DNA from: Clostridium peptidivorans
GTDB lineage: Bacteria; Bacillota; Clostridia; Clostridiales; Clostridiaceae
Reading direction: 5' to 3'
Length of the DNA: 64,000 nt
Assembly: GCF_900205925.1 (NCBI RefSeq)
Contig: NZ_OAOD01000013.1
Span: 34,659 to 98,658, forward strand
Position numbers and translations under genes: made by a program. How positions within the stretch are numbered: position 1 is the stretch's first letter; every line of letters begins with the position of its first letter. This document shows positions 47,775-57,031 of the stretch, in pieces. Under the pieces are notes generated by a model that worked only from the letters and a program-made list of their open reading frames with translations, made no database searches and was not told the origin of the DNA.

Positions 47775-47803
47775 TTGACAAAAGTTATATCAGCTTATAT
47801 AAT
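47775..47803 (+). promoter_or_regulatory. Promoter of the tRNA operon
   Basis: TTGACA (47775-47780) and TATAAT (47798-47803), full consensus with a 17-nt spacer, 33 nt before the first tRNA. Confidence 0.9.
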
Positions 47804-47835
47804 AATAATTGTCTGAATGACGCGCAAGTATTTAT

Positions 47836-47911
47836 GGGAGCATAGCTCAGCTGGGAGAGCATCTGCCTTACAAGCAGAGGGTCACAGGTTCGATCCCTGT
47901 TGTTCCCACCA
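47836..47911 (+). tRNA. tRNA-Val (TAC)
   Basis: 76 nt with encoded CCA. Anticodon TAC lies in CCTTACAAG; acceptor GGGAGCA pairs with TGTTCCC with one wobble; the GGTTCGATCC T-arm is intact. Confidence 0.97.
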
Positions 47912-47920
47912 TGATACTGC

Positions 47921-47997
47921 GGCCCAGTGGCTCAGTTGGTTAGAGTGCCGGCCTGTCACGCCGGAGGTCGAGGGTTCGAGCCCCTTCTGGGTCGCCA
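47921..47997 (+). tRNA. tRNA-Asp (GTC)
   Basis: 77 nt with encoded CCA and discriminator G. Anticodon GTC lies in CCTGTCACG; acceptor GGCCCAG pairs with CTGGGTC. Confidence 0.97.
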
Positions 47998-48000
47998 AAT

Positions 48001-48076
<76 letters not shown>

Positions 48077-48079
48077 CAT

Positions 48080-48154
48080 GCGGGAGTGGCTCAGTGGTAG
48101 AGCGTCACCTTGCCAAGGTGAACGTCGCGAGTTCGAATCTCGTCTTCCGCTCCA
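48080..48154 (+). tRNA. tRNA-Gly (GCC)
   Basis: 75 nt with encoded CCA. Anticodon GCC lies in CTTGCCAAG; acceptor GCGGGAG pairs with CTTCCGC. Confidence 0.97.
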
Positions 48155-48163
48155 ATTTCATAT

Positions 48164-48238
<75 letters not shown>

Positions 48239-48261
48239 ATTTAATTCAGTGATTTAAAAGT

Positions 48262-48309
48262 AGCTTATACTGTAACTTGTCAGAGGGTTAACAGTATAGG
48301 CTGTTTTTA
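48262..48309 (+). terminator. Terminator of the tRNA operon
   Basis: AGCTTATACTGTAAC pairs with GGTTAACAGTATAGGCT (one bulge) and leads into GTTTTTAT. Confidence 0.8.
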
Positions 48310-48310
48310 T

Positions 48311-48900
48311 TTGCTGTTAAGACCTTTGTGTTGTTTTACAGCATAGACCTTTGTTGGCTGGCAGGGGAACGGATTATGTTATCAGGAAGGCTACAAATGG
48401 CAAGAAAACGCATAACAATGAATGGAGCAGGAGCGGTAATGGAACCGTTACATCAAGAAAGGGAGCAGAAAGGCAACTTTACTATTGGCGAGTTTTTAGA
48501 GTATGCAGCTTAGATGTACAGTAAAAATTATAAGCCTTGTACAATTAACTGTATGTTAGGCACAGAATATTTTACAGAGAGAGCGAAGCTATATTAAAAG
48601 CTTATATATTAGACCCAAAGATTACACAAAGAGAATTAATTGGAGTTGACGGAATAACACAATTTAGTACAAATACAAAGAGTAATAAAGAATGTAAGAA
48701 ACAAATTAAGCACAAGTCTGTAACTTAAATGTTATGGACTTTTTAAATTTCTTTAACTATCTTATATTTACTCTTATTTTAATTGTTATGTAATGTTGGG
48801 AGTAATTATACTGTTACTAAGGTGTTTTCTTCTGTTCTCTTAATTGTTATAAAAAAGTTTCATAAAGTGCTCTAAAGGTTTAACATATTTAAGCAAAAAT
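48311..48900. other. Gene-poor stretch after the tRNAs with possible coding remnants
   Basis: Two short open stretches with base use richer in G than the surroundings are seen: 48328-48513 (61 aa, ending NFTIGEFLEYAA) and a frame near 48560-48727 reading AYILDPKITQREL. Neither has a convincing start or a recognised family. The location just after a tRNA cluster is typical for integrated and decayed elements, but no integrase or att repeat is visible. Confidence 0.35.
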
Positions 48901-49000
48901 GTTATAATATTATATGATTGAGATTGCGGTTATTAATATTAAAAAATAAATATTTTAGTGTGTCGTCTAATAGTATTAAAAAAGTTAAAGGAGGAGTGAA

Positions 49001-49495
49001 ATGAGAAAGGGAAATAAACTTATTGTTATTTTTTCAGCAATAATAATTATTCTGGGAGCGGGAATAACATTATATAAAAGTAATTTATTTTGTAATGTTT
49101 CAAATGACTATTTAGCAAGTAAAGAAGAAACAGAAAAGAGTTTTTATTCTAAACAAAATGAGAAAAGTACTAAGGATAGTCAAAGCTTTGATTTTGGCAA
49201 GTTTACAGGTAAGTGGTCTTTAATGGAGTTTACTTCGGATAAGGGAAACAAAATAACTATAAGTGATAACACAAAAATTGATAAAGGTAAATTTTATATT
49301 GTGGTATTAGATAAGAATTATAATATTATGGCTAAAAAGAACGAGCTAAATGATAAAGGAAACATAATTTTTACTACACCTAATAGTGGAAAGTATATTG
49401 TTAGAATTGTTGGGAAAAATGCAAGTGGAAGTTTTAACTTAAAGATAGGTGCAAGTAATAACATTAATGTCTCCCACAAAAACTTTTTCGAATAG
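49001..49495 (+). CDS. Secreted or membrane-anchored hypothetical protein
   Basis: 164 aa. A hydrophobic N-terminal segment (residues about 7-24) looks like a signal anchor or uncleaved signal peptide. The rest is predicted as a beta-rich external domain; the final part (KGKFYIVVLDKNYNIMAKK...SGKYIVRIVGKNASGSFNLKI) recalls pre-peptidase C-terminal beta-sandwich domains. No catalytic motif is seen. RBS AAAGGAGGAG precedes the ATG. It is convergent with the DUF6873 gene, from which it is separated by 3 nt. Confidence 0.6.
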   Translation: MRKGNKLIVIFSAIIIILGAGITLYKSNLFCNVSNDYLASKEETEKSFYSKQNEKSTKDSQSFDFGKFTGKWSLMEFTSDKGNKITISDNTKIDKGKFYIVVLDKNYNIMAKKNELNDKGNIIFTTPNSGKYIVRIVGKNASGSFNLKIGASNNINVSHKNFFE

Positions 49496-49498
49496 TAA

Positions 49499-49530
49499 TT
49501 ATAGTGCCACCCATGTGGGTGGCACTATAA
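49499..49530. repeat. Short GTGCCACCC palindrome
   Basis: TATAGTGCCACCCA and TGGGTGGCACTATA face each other with no real loop beyond ATG/TG. The core matches the arms of the 7453-7515 hairpin. It overlaps the stop and last codons of the minus-strand gene. Confidence 0.8.
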
Positions 49531-50224
49531 TACTCCCTCTATCTATTAATCTACCATTTCTTAAATAAACAGGCTGAATCTCGTGCTTTTTTAAAAAGGA
49601 TAACACTTCTTTGCCATAAGCGTAATAAGATAAATCTCCATAAAAGGCTAAAGTATTAGCATCTATTTTGCCACAACATCCTCCTATAAATCCATAGTCA
49701 AGTCCAGGAAGCTCAATATCACCTGGAGGCAATAAAAGTACATCAATATCATTAGATTTAAGAGAGTTAGCTATACCCTTATCACTGGTCATTATTGCTC
49801 TTTCAGAAACTATAGCAGTAGAGCATTTGGTATAACCTTGTTTTACATTTACCAAAATTTTATTTTTTGCTTTATTAAGTAGTGTTCGATCTGTATATTT
49901 TAAATAATGCACAAATAAGTTTGATAAACTCAAGGCATTTAGTGTAATATCATAAGGATATTTAGCTAAAATTGATGAATGAGATTTTAACACATTGAAA
50001 TTTAAGGATTTTAGCAATTCGACAAAATGAAATGGCATATCTCTATGTACTAGTATATTTTTATTATCTATCAAATGAACAAGCATATCCGGATGACCGC
50101 ACACTGATTCGTATAATTTTTCATAAGGAGGACAAATTAAGACTTTGCAACCTAGACTTTCCAAACTACTTTTTTCTACAATATTTATTCTATAATCAAC
50201 TAATGCATATTTCATATTTCTCAC
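49499..50224 (-). CDS. DUF6873-type clostridial protein (GME-fold)
   Basis: A 241-aa cytosolic protein. The C-terminal half (SERAIMTSDKGIANSLKSNDIDVLLLPPGDIELPGLDYGFIGGCCGK) resembles the guanidino-modifying-enzyme fold family DUF6873, related to agmatine and peptidylarginine deiminases, with a conserved GGCCGK. Enzymatic activity is unproven. The last seven residues (PPTWVAL) are encoded by a palindromic repeat. ATG 50218 (MKYALVDYRINIV) could be the true start instead of ATG 50224, two codons further upstream. Confidence 0.75.
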   Translation of the reverse strand: MRNMKYALVDYRINIVEKSSLESLGCKVLICPPYEKLYESVCGHPDMLVHLIDNKNILVHRDMPFHFVELLKSLNFNVLKSHSSILAKYPYDITLNALSLSNLFVHYLKYTDRTLLNKAKNKILVNVKQGYTKCSTAIVSERAIMTSDKGIANSLKSNDIDVLLLPPGDIELPGLDYGFIGGCCGKIDANTLAFYGDLSYYAYGKEVLSFLKKHEIQPVYLRNGRLIDRGSIIVPPTWVAL

Positions 50225-50346
50225 CCATAATACATATTAAGTTAGTTATGCTATTTTTGTCAAATTTCCTAGGAAATATGTTCAAGCATATTATGTATAC
50301 ACTTTTAAATTTCACATATACTATGCTAGAAAGGAGTGAGAATGGT

Positions 50347-51258
50347 ATGGAGCACTTTACATTGGTATATGAAAATGAAGTAGAAGATATTATAGATAGT
50401 GTTAATAGTTTAAAAGAATATTTTAAAAATAAAAAAATAGAAGTTGGAATATGGGAAAGCATACATGAAAACACTCACTTTCTTAAAATATATTTTGCTA
50501 AAGAAAAGTTTAATGAGAAGTATTTTCAAATTTTTAATTTGTATATAGCTAATATATTGTATAGGGAAGTTGTAAAGAAATTTTATAAAAAAAATCTCGT
50601 AGATTTTTTAGAAGATAACTATTTTTTTCTTACAGGTGATGAAATAACAGAAATAAAAAACAAAAGTGTAGAAATATTTAATAATGAAACTTTTTTAATA
50701 GATGATAAAAATATATTTTATTTAAATAGAAAAAATGAAATGATAGATAAGATAATAGACTGTATAAAAGAAAATAAAGAAATAAATATAAATGGATTTG
50801 TAATGTTTAGAATGAAGGAATTGGAGATATACTTAGAAAATATAATTGAAAAAATAGTAGAAGACCACATGGTTGAAAAAGAATATGATGAATTTATAAA
50901 ATTACTTCAATACTTTGTAAATATACAAGAAAGTAGAATAGATGAATTAAATATAATAATAGATATAGAGGGAAGATATATACTTAGGGATAAAGATGGC
51001 AATGATATAACGGAAAGCTTTATGAGTGATATGCATAAAAATAAAATGAATACTGAACTTTTAAATGGCGTGAATTTTGAAGATATGCTTATAAGCAATT
51101 TAATAACTTATTGCCCTGAAAAAATAGTTATACATTGTCCAGAAAATTCGTTCAATCAGGAAATAATAAATACAATAAGTAAAGTATTTATTCAAAGAGT
51201 GGAATTTTGTACTGAGTGCAAAATGTGTAATAAGATAAAGAGAAAAAGCCCGTTATAA
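50347..51258 (+). CDS. ytxC: YtxC-like sporulation protein
   Basis: 303 aa. Matches the YtxC family by the C-terminal LITYCPEKIVIHCPEN and the Cys-containing FCTECKMC end, and by its place upstream of thrS, which is conserved from Bacillus. The function is unknown; the family is associated with sporulation. The start is ATG 50347 behind AAGGAGTGAG. A longer open frame reaching back to 50032 overlaps the opposite gene and is not supported. Confidence 0.82.
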   Translation: MEHFTLVYENEVEDIIDSVNSLKEYFKNKKIEVGIWESIHENTHFLKIYFAKEKFNEKYFQIFNLYIANILYREVVKKFYKKNLVDFLEDNYFFLTGDEITEIKNKSVEIFNNETFLIDDKNIFYLNRKNEMIDKIIDCIKENKEININGFVMFRMKELEIYLENIIEKIVEDHMVEKEYDEFIKLLQYFVNIQESRIDELNIIIDIEGRYILRDKDGNDITESFMSDMHKNKMNTELLNGVNFEDMLISNLITYCPEKIVIHCPENSFNQEIINTISKVFIQRVEFCTECKMCNKIKRKSPL

Positions 51259-51273
51259 AAGTTATAGTTTTTA

Positions 51274-51302
51274 TTGACAGAATTTAATGTTAATACTATA
51301 AT
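51274..51302 (+). promoter_or_regulatory. Promoter of the thrS T-box leader
   Basis: TTGACA (51274-51279) and TATAAT (51297-51302), full consensus with a 17-nt spacer. Confidence 0.88.
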
Positions 51303-51308
51303 TAAAAA

Positions 51309-51548
51309 AAGCAATGAAAAGGAAGAGTAAACAATTAAATTATTACTAGAGAGGAAAGTCCACTGGCTGAAAGATTTTCTTAATAATATTGTTGAAAACC
51401 ACCTTGGAGCTGTATGCTGAAGTTTAGTAAGTATTACCGTTGCCTGCGTTAAAGGTACAAAGAGGATAGTATATTTTTATATATTATTAATTTGGGTGGA
51501 ACCACGGTTATAAATCGTCCCAGTATATGGGAGGATTTTTTTATTTTT
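51309..51548 (+). promoter_or_regulatory. T-box leader, threonine specifier
   Basis: Stem I has AGAGGAAAGTCCACTGGCTGAAA-type sequence. The specifier after TTGAAA is ACC (51398-51400), a threonine codon. The T-box GGGTGGAACCACGG is followed by the AATCGTCCCA/TGGGAGGATT terminator and a T-run. Confidence 0.92.
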
Positions 51549-51584
51549 TGTAATATATTTTAAATAAAATAAGGAGGATCTATT

Positions 51585-53507
51585 ATGATTAAGGTGACTT
51601 TAAAAGATGGAAAAGTTTTAGAGGTTGAAAAGGGAACTAAAGTAGCAGATATAGCTATGAAGATAAGTCCTGCCCTCTATAAAAAAGCATTAGGTGCAAA
51701 AATAAATGGTGAGGCTTGTGAGTTGATGACAGAAATACAGGATGATTGTTCACTCGAAATATTAACATTTGAAGATGAAGGCGGTAAATTAACATTAAGA
51801 CACACTGCTTCACATATACTTGCTCAAGCTGTAAAAAAACTTTATCCAGAGGTGAAATTAGCAATAGGACCTGCTATAGACACAGGTTTTTATTATGATT
51901 TTGATGCTGATTTTACTTTTACTCCAGAGATGTTTGATAAAATAGAAAAGGAAATGCAAAATATTATAAAAGAAAATTATGCATTAGAAAGATTTGAACT
52001 TTCAAGAGAAGACGCTATAGATTTAATGAAGGAAAATAATGAATCATATAAGGTTGAATTAATTGAAGATCTTCCAGAAGATGCAGTAATATCTTTCTAT
52101 AAGCAGGGAGATTTTACAGACTTATGTGCAGGTCCTCATGTGCCATCTACAGGTAAGGTTAAAGCTATGAAACTTCTTTCAGTGGCAGGAGCTTACTGGA
52201 GAGGTGATGAAAAAAATAAAATGCTTCAAAGAATATATGGAACAGCATTTACTAAAAAGAGTGAATTAGAAGAATATCTACATATGTTAGAAGAAGCTAA
52301 AAAGAGGGATCATAGAAAATTAGGTAAGGAATTAGACTTATTTAGCTTACATGAAGAAGGTCCAGGATTCCCATTCTTCCATCCAAAGGGAATGGTAGTT
52401 AGAAATCTTCTTGAAAATTACTGGAGAGAAACACATACTAAAGCTGGATATCAAGAAATAAGAACTCCTATCATATTAAATGAAAAATTATGGCATCAGT
52501 CAGGCCACTGGGACCATTATAAGGATAATATGTATTTTACAGAAATAGATGGAGAAGATTTTGCTGTAAAACCAATGAACTGCCCAGGATCAATACTTGT
52601 TTATAAAAGTTCAATGCATTCTTATAAGGAATTTCCACTTAGACTTGGAGAACTAGGAATGGTTCATAGACATGAGCTTTCTGGAGCTTTACATGGACTT
52701 ATGAGAGTAAGATACTTTACTCAAGATGATGCTCATATATTTTTAACTAGAGACCAAATAAGAGATGAAATATTAAATGTAATTAAATTAATAGATGAAT
52801 TTTATAAGAGTTTTGGTTTTGAGTACTTTGTTGAATTATCTACAAGACCAGAGGATTCCATGGGTAGTGAGGAAGATTGGGAGGCAGCTACAAACGGACT
52901 TAAAGAAGCTTTAAATGCTGCAGGATTAAGTTATAATGTAAATGAAGGGGATGGAGCATTCTATGGACCTAAAATAGATTTCCATCTAAAGGATTGCTTA
53001 GGAAGAACATGGCAGTGTGGTACTATACAGCTTGATTTCCAAATGCCAGAAAGATTTGATTTAACTTATGTAGGAGCAGATGGAGAAAAACATAGACCAG
53101 TTATGGTTCATAGAGTTGTATTTGGAAGTATAGAAAGATTTATAGGAATACTTATAGAAAACTATGCTGGAGCATTCCCAACTTGGCTTGCACCAGTACA
53201 GGTTAGAGTGTTAAATATAACGGATTCACAAAAAGATTATGCTAAGGGTATAGTTGAAACTCTTAAAGAAAAAGGATTAAGAGTAGAATTAGATGATAGA
53301 AATGAAAAAATAGGATACAAGATAAGAGAAGCACAGCTTCAAAAAATTCCTTATATGATAGTAATTGGAGATAAGGAAATGCAGGCAGGAAAAATAGCAT
53401 TAAGAACAAGAAGAGGTGGAGATTTAGGAGCAATGGAATTAAATGATTTCATAGCTAAAATAGAAGAGGAAATCAAAGCTAAATCCACTGAAGGCTGTAT
53501 TTTATAA
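51585..53507 (+). CDS. thrS: Threonine--tRNA ligase
   Basis: Charges tRNA-Thr. The 640-aa class II enzyme has the full layout: TGS domain (1-60), editing domain with HTASHILAQA (about 72-81) and CAGPHV (about 180), catalytic core with zinc ligands in KPMNCPGS and MVHRHELSGALHG, then MVHRVVFGSIERF, and the anticodon-binding domain after residue 540. RBS AAGGAGG precedes the ATG. It is controlled by the upstream ACC T-box. Confidence 0.98.
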   Translation: MIKVTLKDGKVLEVEKGTKVADIAMKISPALYKKALGAKINGEACELMTEIQDDCSLEILTFEDEGGKLTLRHTASHILAQAVKKLYPEVKLAIGPAIDTGFYYDFDADFTFTPEMFDKIEKEMQNIIKENYALERFELSREDAIDLMKENNESYKVELIEDLPEDAVISFYKQGDFTDLCAGPHVPSTGKVKAMKLLSVAGAYWRGDEKNKMLQRIYGTAFTKKSELEEYLHMLEEAKKRDHRKLGKELDLFSLHEEGPGFPFFHPKGMVVRNLLENYWRETHTKAGYQEIRTPIILNEKLWHQSGHWDHYKDNMYFTEIDGEDFAVKPMNCPGSILVYKSSMHSYKEFPLRLGELGMVHRHELSGALHGLMRVRYFTQDDAHIFLTRDQIRDEILNVIKLIDEFYKSFGFEYFVELSTRPEDSMGSEEDWEAATNGLKEALNAAGLSYNVNEGDGAFYGPKIDFHLKDCLGRTWQCGTIQLDFQMPERFDLTYVGADGEKHRPVMVHRVVFGSIERFIGILIENYAGAFPTWLAPVQVRVLNITDSQKDYAKGIVETLKEKGLRVELDDRNEKIGYKIREAQLQKIPYMIVIGDKEMQAGKIALRTRRGGDLGAMELNDFIAKIEEEIKAKSTEGCIL

Positions 53508-53515
53508 AAAAAATG

Positions 53516-53544
53516 TTGACAAGTAAATAATATTGTAGTAGAAT
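53516..53544 (+). promoter_or_regulatory. Promoter of infC-rpmI-rplT
   Basis: TTGACA (53516-53521) and TAGAAT (53539-53544), spacer 17 nt, directly after the thrS stop. Confidence 0.82.
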
Positions 53545-53549
53545 TCTAT

Positions 53550-53665
53550 ATGTTAAGAAGAAACGAGCCGTTTCTCACCTTACAGCATTGCTAGTAGGGT
53601 TATATGGATGACAATCTTTGTTTTGTTGCATATAAAGGACGGCATTTGCCGTCCTTTTTTTAATA
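53550..53665 (+). promoter_or_regulatory. L20-type ribosomal protein leader with terminator
   Basis: Leader carrying ACGAGCCGTTTCTCACC and CTTACAGCATTGC, as in Firmicute L20 leaders, and an attenuator terminator (AAAGGACGGCATTTGCCGTCC then seven T, 53634-53661). L20 is expected to bind and stop transcription. Confidence 0.82.
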
Positions 53666-53716
53666 CATATAATATTTATTTAATTTGATGTTTATTTCTC
53701 TAGGGAGGTGAATGTT

Positions 53717-54229
53717 ATTAGTAAAGATTACCTTATGAATGAAGATATAAGGGAAAAAGAGTTAAGAGTAATTGGCGATAATGGCGACCAATTAGGAATA
53801 TTGAGTGCCTCTGAGGCCTTGAAAATTGTAGAAGAGAAAGAATTAGATTTAGTAATGATAGCTCCTACTGCAAAACCTCCTGTTTGTAGAATAATGAATT
53901 ATGGAAAATTCATTTATGAACAGGCTAAGAAGGATAAAGAAGCTAAGAAAAAACAAAAAGTTATTAGCATAAAAGAAGTTAGATTAAGTGCAACTATAGA
54001 AGAGCATGATATAGAAATTAAAGCTAACAATGCAAGGAAATTTTTACTTGCAGAAGATAAAGTTAAAGTAACTGTTAGATTTAGAGGCAGAGAAGCTGAT
54101 TATTCACATCTAGGTAAAAAAATATTAGATTTATTTTTGACAAAACTTGAAGATGTGTGTATAGTTGAAAAGCCAGCTAAATTAGAAGGAAAAAATATGA
54201 CAATGATTTTAGCTCCTAAAAGGGCTTGA
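53717..54229 (+). CDS. infC: Translation initiation factor IF-3, ATT start
   Basis: IF-3 binds the 30S subunit and checks the start codon. About 170 aa, with [20 protein letters not shown] at the N-domain, a [15 protein letters not shown] linker and the C-domain. The start is best placed at ATT 53717 ([12 protein letters not shown]), 6 nt after GGGAGGTG. The in-frame GTG at 53708 lies within that ribosome binding site. infC is known to use AUU for autoregulation. Confidence 0.95.
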   Translation: MSKDYLMNEDIREKELRVIGDNGDQLGILSASEALKIVEEKELDLVMIAPTAKPPVCRIMNYGKFIYEQAKKDKEAKKKQKVISIKEVRLSATIEEHDIEIKANNARKFLLAEDKVKVTVRFRGREADYSHLGKKILDLFLTKLEDVCIVEKPAKLEGKNMTMILAPKRA

Positions 54230-54250
54230 TATTGAGAGGAGGAAAAGATT

Positions 54251-54448
54251 ATGCCAAAAATGAAATCAAAAAAAGCTGCTGCAAAGAGATTTAAGCTTAC
54301 AGGAACAGGAAAACTAAAGAGAGCTAAAGCTTTCAAGAGCCATATCTTAAATAAAAAGAGCGCTAAAACAAAAAGAAACTTAAGACAGACAGCATATGTA
54401 TCTGAAACACAGGAAAAAGTAATGAAAAAATTATTACCATACCTATAA
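54251..54448 (+). CDS. rpmI: Ribosomal protein L35
   Basis: 65 aa, highly basic: [20 protein letters not shown] at the start and a Lys/Arg-rich loop. It lies 21 nt after infC and 27 nt before rplT. RBS AGAGGAGG. Confidence 0.98.
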   Translation: MPKMKSKKAAAKRFKLTGTGKLKRAKAFKSHILNKKSAKTKRNLRQTAYVSETQEKVMKKLLPYL

Positions 54449-54475
54449 TAGGTACGTTAAAAGGAGGTTTATTAA

Positions 54476-54835
54476 ATGGCAAGAGTTAAAAGAGCTATGA
54501 ACGCTCGTAAATATCATAAAAAAGTGTTAAAACTTGCAAAAGGTTACTATGGAGCAAAAAGCAAGTTATTCAAAACTGCTAATGAATCAGTTATAAGAGC
54601 ATTAAGAAACGCTTACGTAGGAAGAAAGTTAAGAAAAAGAGACTTTAGAAAACTATGGATAGCTAGAATTAATGCAGCAACAAGAATGAATGGTCTTTCT
54701 TATTCAAGATTCATGAATGGAATGAAGCTTTCAGGAATAGATATAAACAGAAAGATGCTTTCTGAAATAGCTATAAATGATCCAAAGGCTTTTGCAGAAT
54801 TAGTAGAAGTAGTAAAAAAACAGCTTAACGCTTAA
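54476..54835 (+). CDS. rplT: Ribosomal protein L20
   Basis: A 119-aa 23S rRNA-binding assembly protein, also the probable repressor of its own operon. The start [20 protein letters not shown] and the [14 protein letters not shown] core are typical. RBS AAAAGGAGG. A strong terminator follows. Confidence 0.98.
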   Translation: MARVKRAMNARKYHKKVLKLAKGYYGAKSKLFKTANESVIRALRNAYVGRKLRKRDFRKLWIARINAATRMNGLSYSRFMNGMKLSGIDINRKMLSEIAINDPKAFAELVEVVKKQLNA

Positions 54836-54836
54836 T

Positions 54837-54868
54837 AAAAAAATGCAGCTTTAAAGGCTGCATTTTTT
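54837..54868 (+). terminator. Terminator after rplT
   Basis: AAAAAATGCAGC pairs with GCTGCATTTTTT around TTTAAAG; a perfect 12-bp stem with a T-run. Confidence 0.9.
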
Positions 54869-54985
54869 AAATTTTACGGAATTATTTATATAAATTTTTA
54901 TTGTACATAAGTTTGACAATTTGCATGTAAATGCTATAATAATTGTTAATGCTATGAAATTATAGTAATTATGAGGTGCTTAAAA

Positions 54986-56332
54986 ATGAAAATCAGTATA
55001 GGAAAGTACTTTAAACTTACACCAGTACAAATCTTGGCAATAGGTTTTGCAACAGTTATATTGATAGGGGCAATTTTATTAAACTTGCCTATAGCCACGC
55101 AGGATGGGATCAGGACTCCATTTATAGATTGTCTTTTTGTTTCTACGTCAGCCACTTGTGTAACAGGGCTTATAACAGTAGATACAGGAACTCACTGGAA
55201 TTATTTTGGTAAAACTGTAATAATGTTTTTGATTGAAATAGGCGGGTTAGGTTTTATGTCCTTTGCTACATTAATAGCTCTTTTATTAGGAAAGAAAATT
55301 ACTTTAAAAGAAAGATTAGTTATGCAAGAGGCTCTTAATTCATTTTCCCTTCAGGGATTAGTGAAAATGGCTAAATATGTATTGATTTTTACATTTTCAA
55401 TACAGCTCGCTGGAGCATTATTATTATCAACTCAATTTATACCTGAGTTTGGACTTTGGAAAGGAATATATTATAGTGTTTTCCATTCCATTTCTGCTTT
55501 TTGTAATGCAGGATTTGATCTTGTAGGTGGATTTAAAAGTTTAACAGTATATGCAGAAAATCCTGTTATAATTCTAACAATAGGTAGTCTTATAATAATA
55601 GGTGGATTAGGGTTCTATGTGTGGCAAGAAATTTACAATTTTAAGGGACTAAGGAGGCTATCACTTCATTCAAAAGTAGCTCTTTCGGGTACTGCTTTTT
55701 TACTCATTATTGGAACTATACTCATGTTTATATTTGAAAGCAATAATCCGGGAACCATGAAGAATATGTCCTTTAAGGGAAAGGTTTTATCCTCATTTTT
55801 TGCAGCTGTAACTCCAAGAACTGCTGGATTTAACTCTATTTCTACCAGCGATATGACTAATGCAGGAGTATTTTTAACTATAATTTTAATGTTTATAGGT
55901 GGAGCACCAGGGTCTACTGCAGGAGGAATTAAAGTAACTACTGCAGGAGTTTTGGTTATGACGGTACTCAGTATTATAAAAGGAAGAGAAGATACTGAAA
56001 TATATAAGAAGAGAATAACAAAGGATGCTGTTTATAAGTCTTTGGCAATTACCACAATTGGATTAGGATTGGTAATAACAGTTACTATGCTGCTTTCTAT
56101 AACGGAGCCAAGTGCAACACTTGAGTATTTATTATATGAAGCAACTTCGGCATTTGGTACTGTGGGAATGACTTTAGGACTTACAACTCAATTATCATTT
56201 GTAGGAAAGGCAATTGTTATATTTACTATGTATTGTGGAAGATTAGGTCCACTTACTGTATTTCTTGCTTTAGCAAAGAGAGCAAATTCAAATAAAATAA
56301 AGTATCCTGAAGATAAGATATTAGTTGGATAA
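54986..56332 (+). CDS. ktrB: Ktr/Trk potassium uptake membrane subunit
   Basis: A 448-aa K+ channel-like transporter with four membrane-pore-membrane repeats. Selectivity-filter-like segments are TSATCVTGL (near residue 52), SAFCNAGFD, GGAPGSTAGGIK and TSAFGTVGMTLG. ATG 54986 is chosen with GAGGTG 7 nt upstream; ATG 54971 overlaps that site. ktrA follows after 11 nt. It can use Na+ or H+ coupling; sequence does not tell. Confidence 0.94.
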   Translation: MKISIGKYFKLTPVQILAIGFATVILIGAILLNLPIATQDGIRTPFIDCLFVSTSATCVTGLITVDTGTHWNYFGKTVIMFLIEIGGLGFMSFATLIALLLGKKITLKERLVMQEALNSFSLQGLVKMAKYVLIFTFSIQLAGALLLSTQFIPEFGLWKGIYYSVFHSISAFCNAGFDLVGGFKSLTVYAENPVIILTIGSLIIIGGLGFYVWQEIYNFKGLRRLSLHSKVALSGTAFLLIIGTILMFIFESNNPGTMKNMSFKGKVLSSFFAAVTPRTAGFNSISTSDMTNAGVFLTIILMFIGGAPGSTAGGIKVTTAGVLVMTVLSIIKGREDTEIYKKRITKDAVYKSLAITTIGLGLVITVTMLLSITEPSATLEYLLYEATSAFGTVGMTLGLTTQLSFVGKAIVIFTMYCGRLGPLTVFLALAKRANSNKIKYPEDKILVG

Positions 56333-56343
56333 GGAGTGTTATT

Positions 56344-57012
56344 ATGGCAAAGAAACAATTTGTTGTTATAGGTTTAGGTAGATTTGGAACTTCTGTGGCT
56401 AAAACATTATATTCATTAGGAAATGATGTATTAGCAATAGATGTAGATGAGGAAACAGTACAAAGTATATCGGATAGTGTAACTCATTCTGTGCAAGCAG
56501 AGGCTATGGATGAAAATACTTTAAGATCTCTTGGAATAAGAAATTTTGATGTAGCTGTAGTAACTATAGGTTCAGATCTGCAAGCTAGTGTTATGGTAAC
56601 CTTGTTGCTTAAGGAATTAGGGGTAAAGCACATAATAGCCAAGGCAAATAGTGAGCTTCATGCAAAGGTACTTTATAAAATAGGTGCAGATAGAGTTGTT
56701 CTTCCAGAAAGAGATATGGGGGTTAGAGTAGCTCATAACTTAGTATCTTCAAATATATTAGACTATATAGAATTATCACCAGATTATAGTATAGCTGAAA
56801 TAGCAAATCCAAGAGTATGGCAAGGAAAGACTCTTCAAGAGTTAAATTTAAGAGCTAATTATGGAATAAATGTAGTTGCGGTAAAAAAGGATAATGATAT
56901 AAATGTATCTCCGATGGCAGATGATGTGTTAGGAGATGGAGATGTAATAGTTGCAATTGGCGGTGCAGATGAATTAAATAAATTGGAAAGTCAAATAGGA
57001 AATAGTAAATAG
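56344..57012 (+). CDS. ktrA: Ktr/Trk potassium uptake regulatory subunit
   Basis: A 222-aa RCK/TrkA-type regulator that gates KtrB. The Rossmann motif GLGRFGTSVAKTL is at residues 9-21, a TrkA_N domain covers about 1-135, and a TrkA_C domain the rest. RBS AAGGAGTG overlaps the ktrB stop region, supporting co-expression. Confidence 0.95.
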   Translation: MAKKQFVVIGLGRFGTSVAKTLYSLGNDVLAIDVDEETVQSISDSVTHSVQAEAMDENTLRSLGIRNFDVAVVTIGSDLQASVMVTLLLKELGVKHIIAKANSELHAKVLYKIGADRVVLPERDMGVRVAHNLVSSNILDYIELSPDYSIAEIANPRVWQGKTLQELNLRANYGINVVAVKKDNDINVSPMADDVLGDGDVIVAIGGADELNKLESQIGNSK

Positions 57013-57031
57013 AAAAAAAGGTGGAATATTT

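Noticed and set aside
48328..48513. 61-aa gene
   Set aside because: No convincing start signal and no family; kept only as a possible remnant.
50032..50346. N-terminal extension of ytxC
   Set aside because: It overlaps the opposite gene and lacks a ribosome binding site; ATG 50347 has one.
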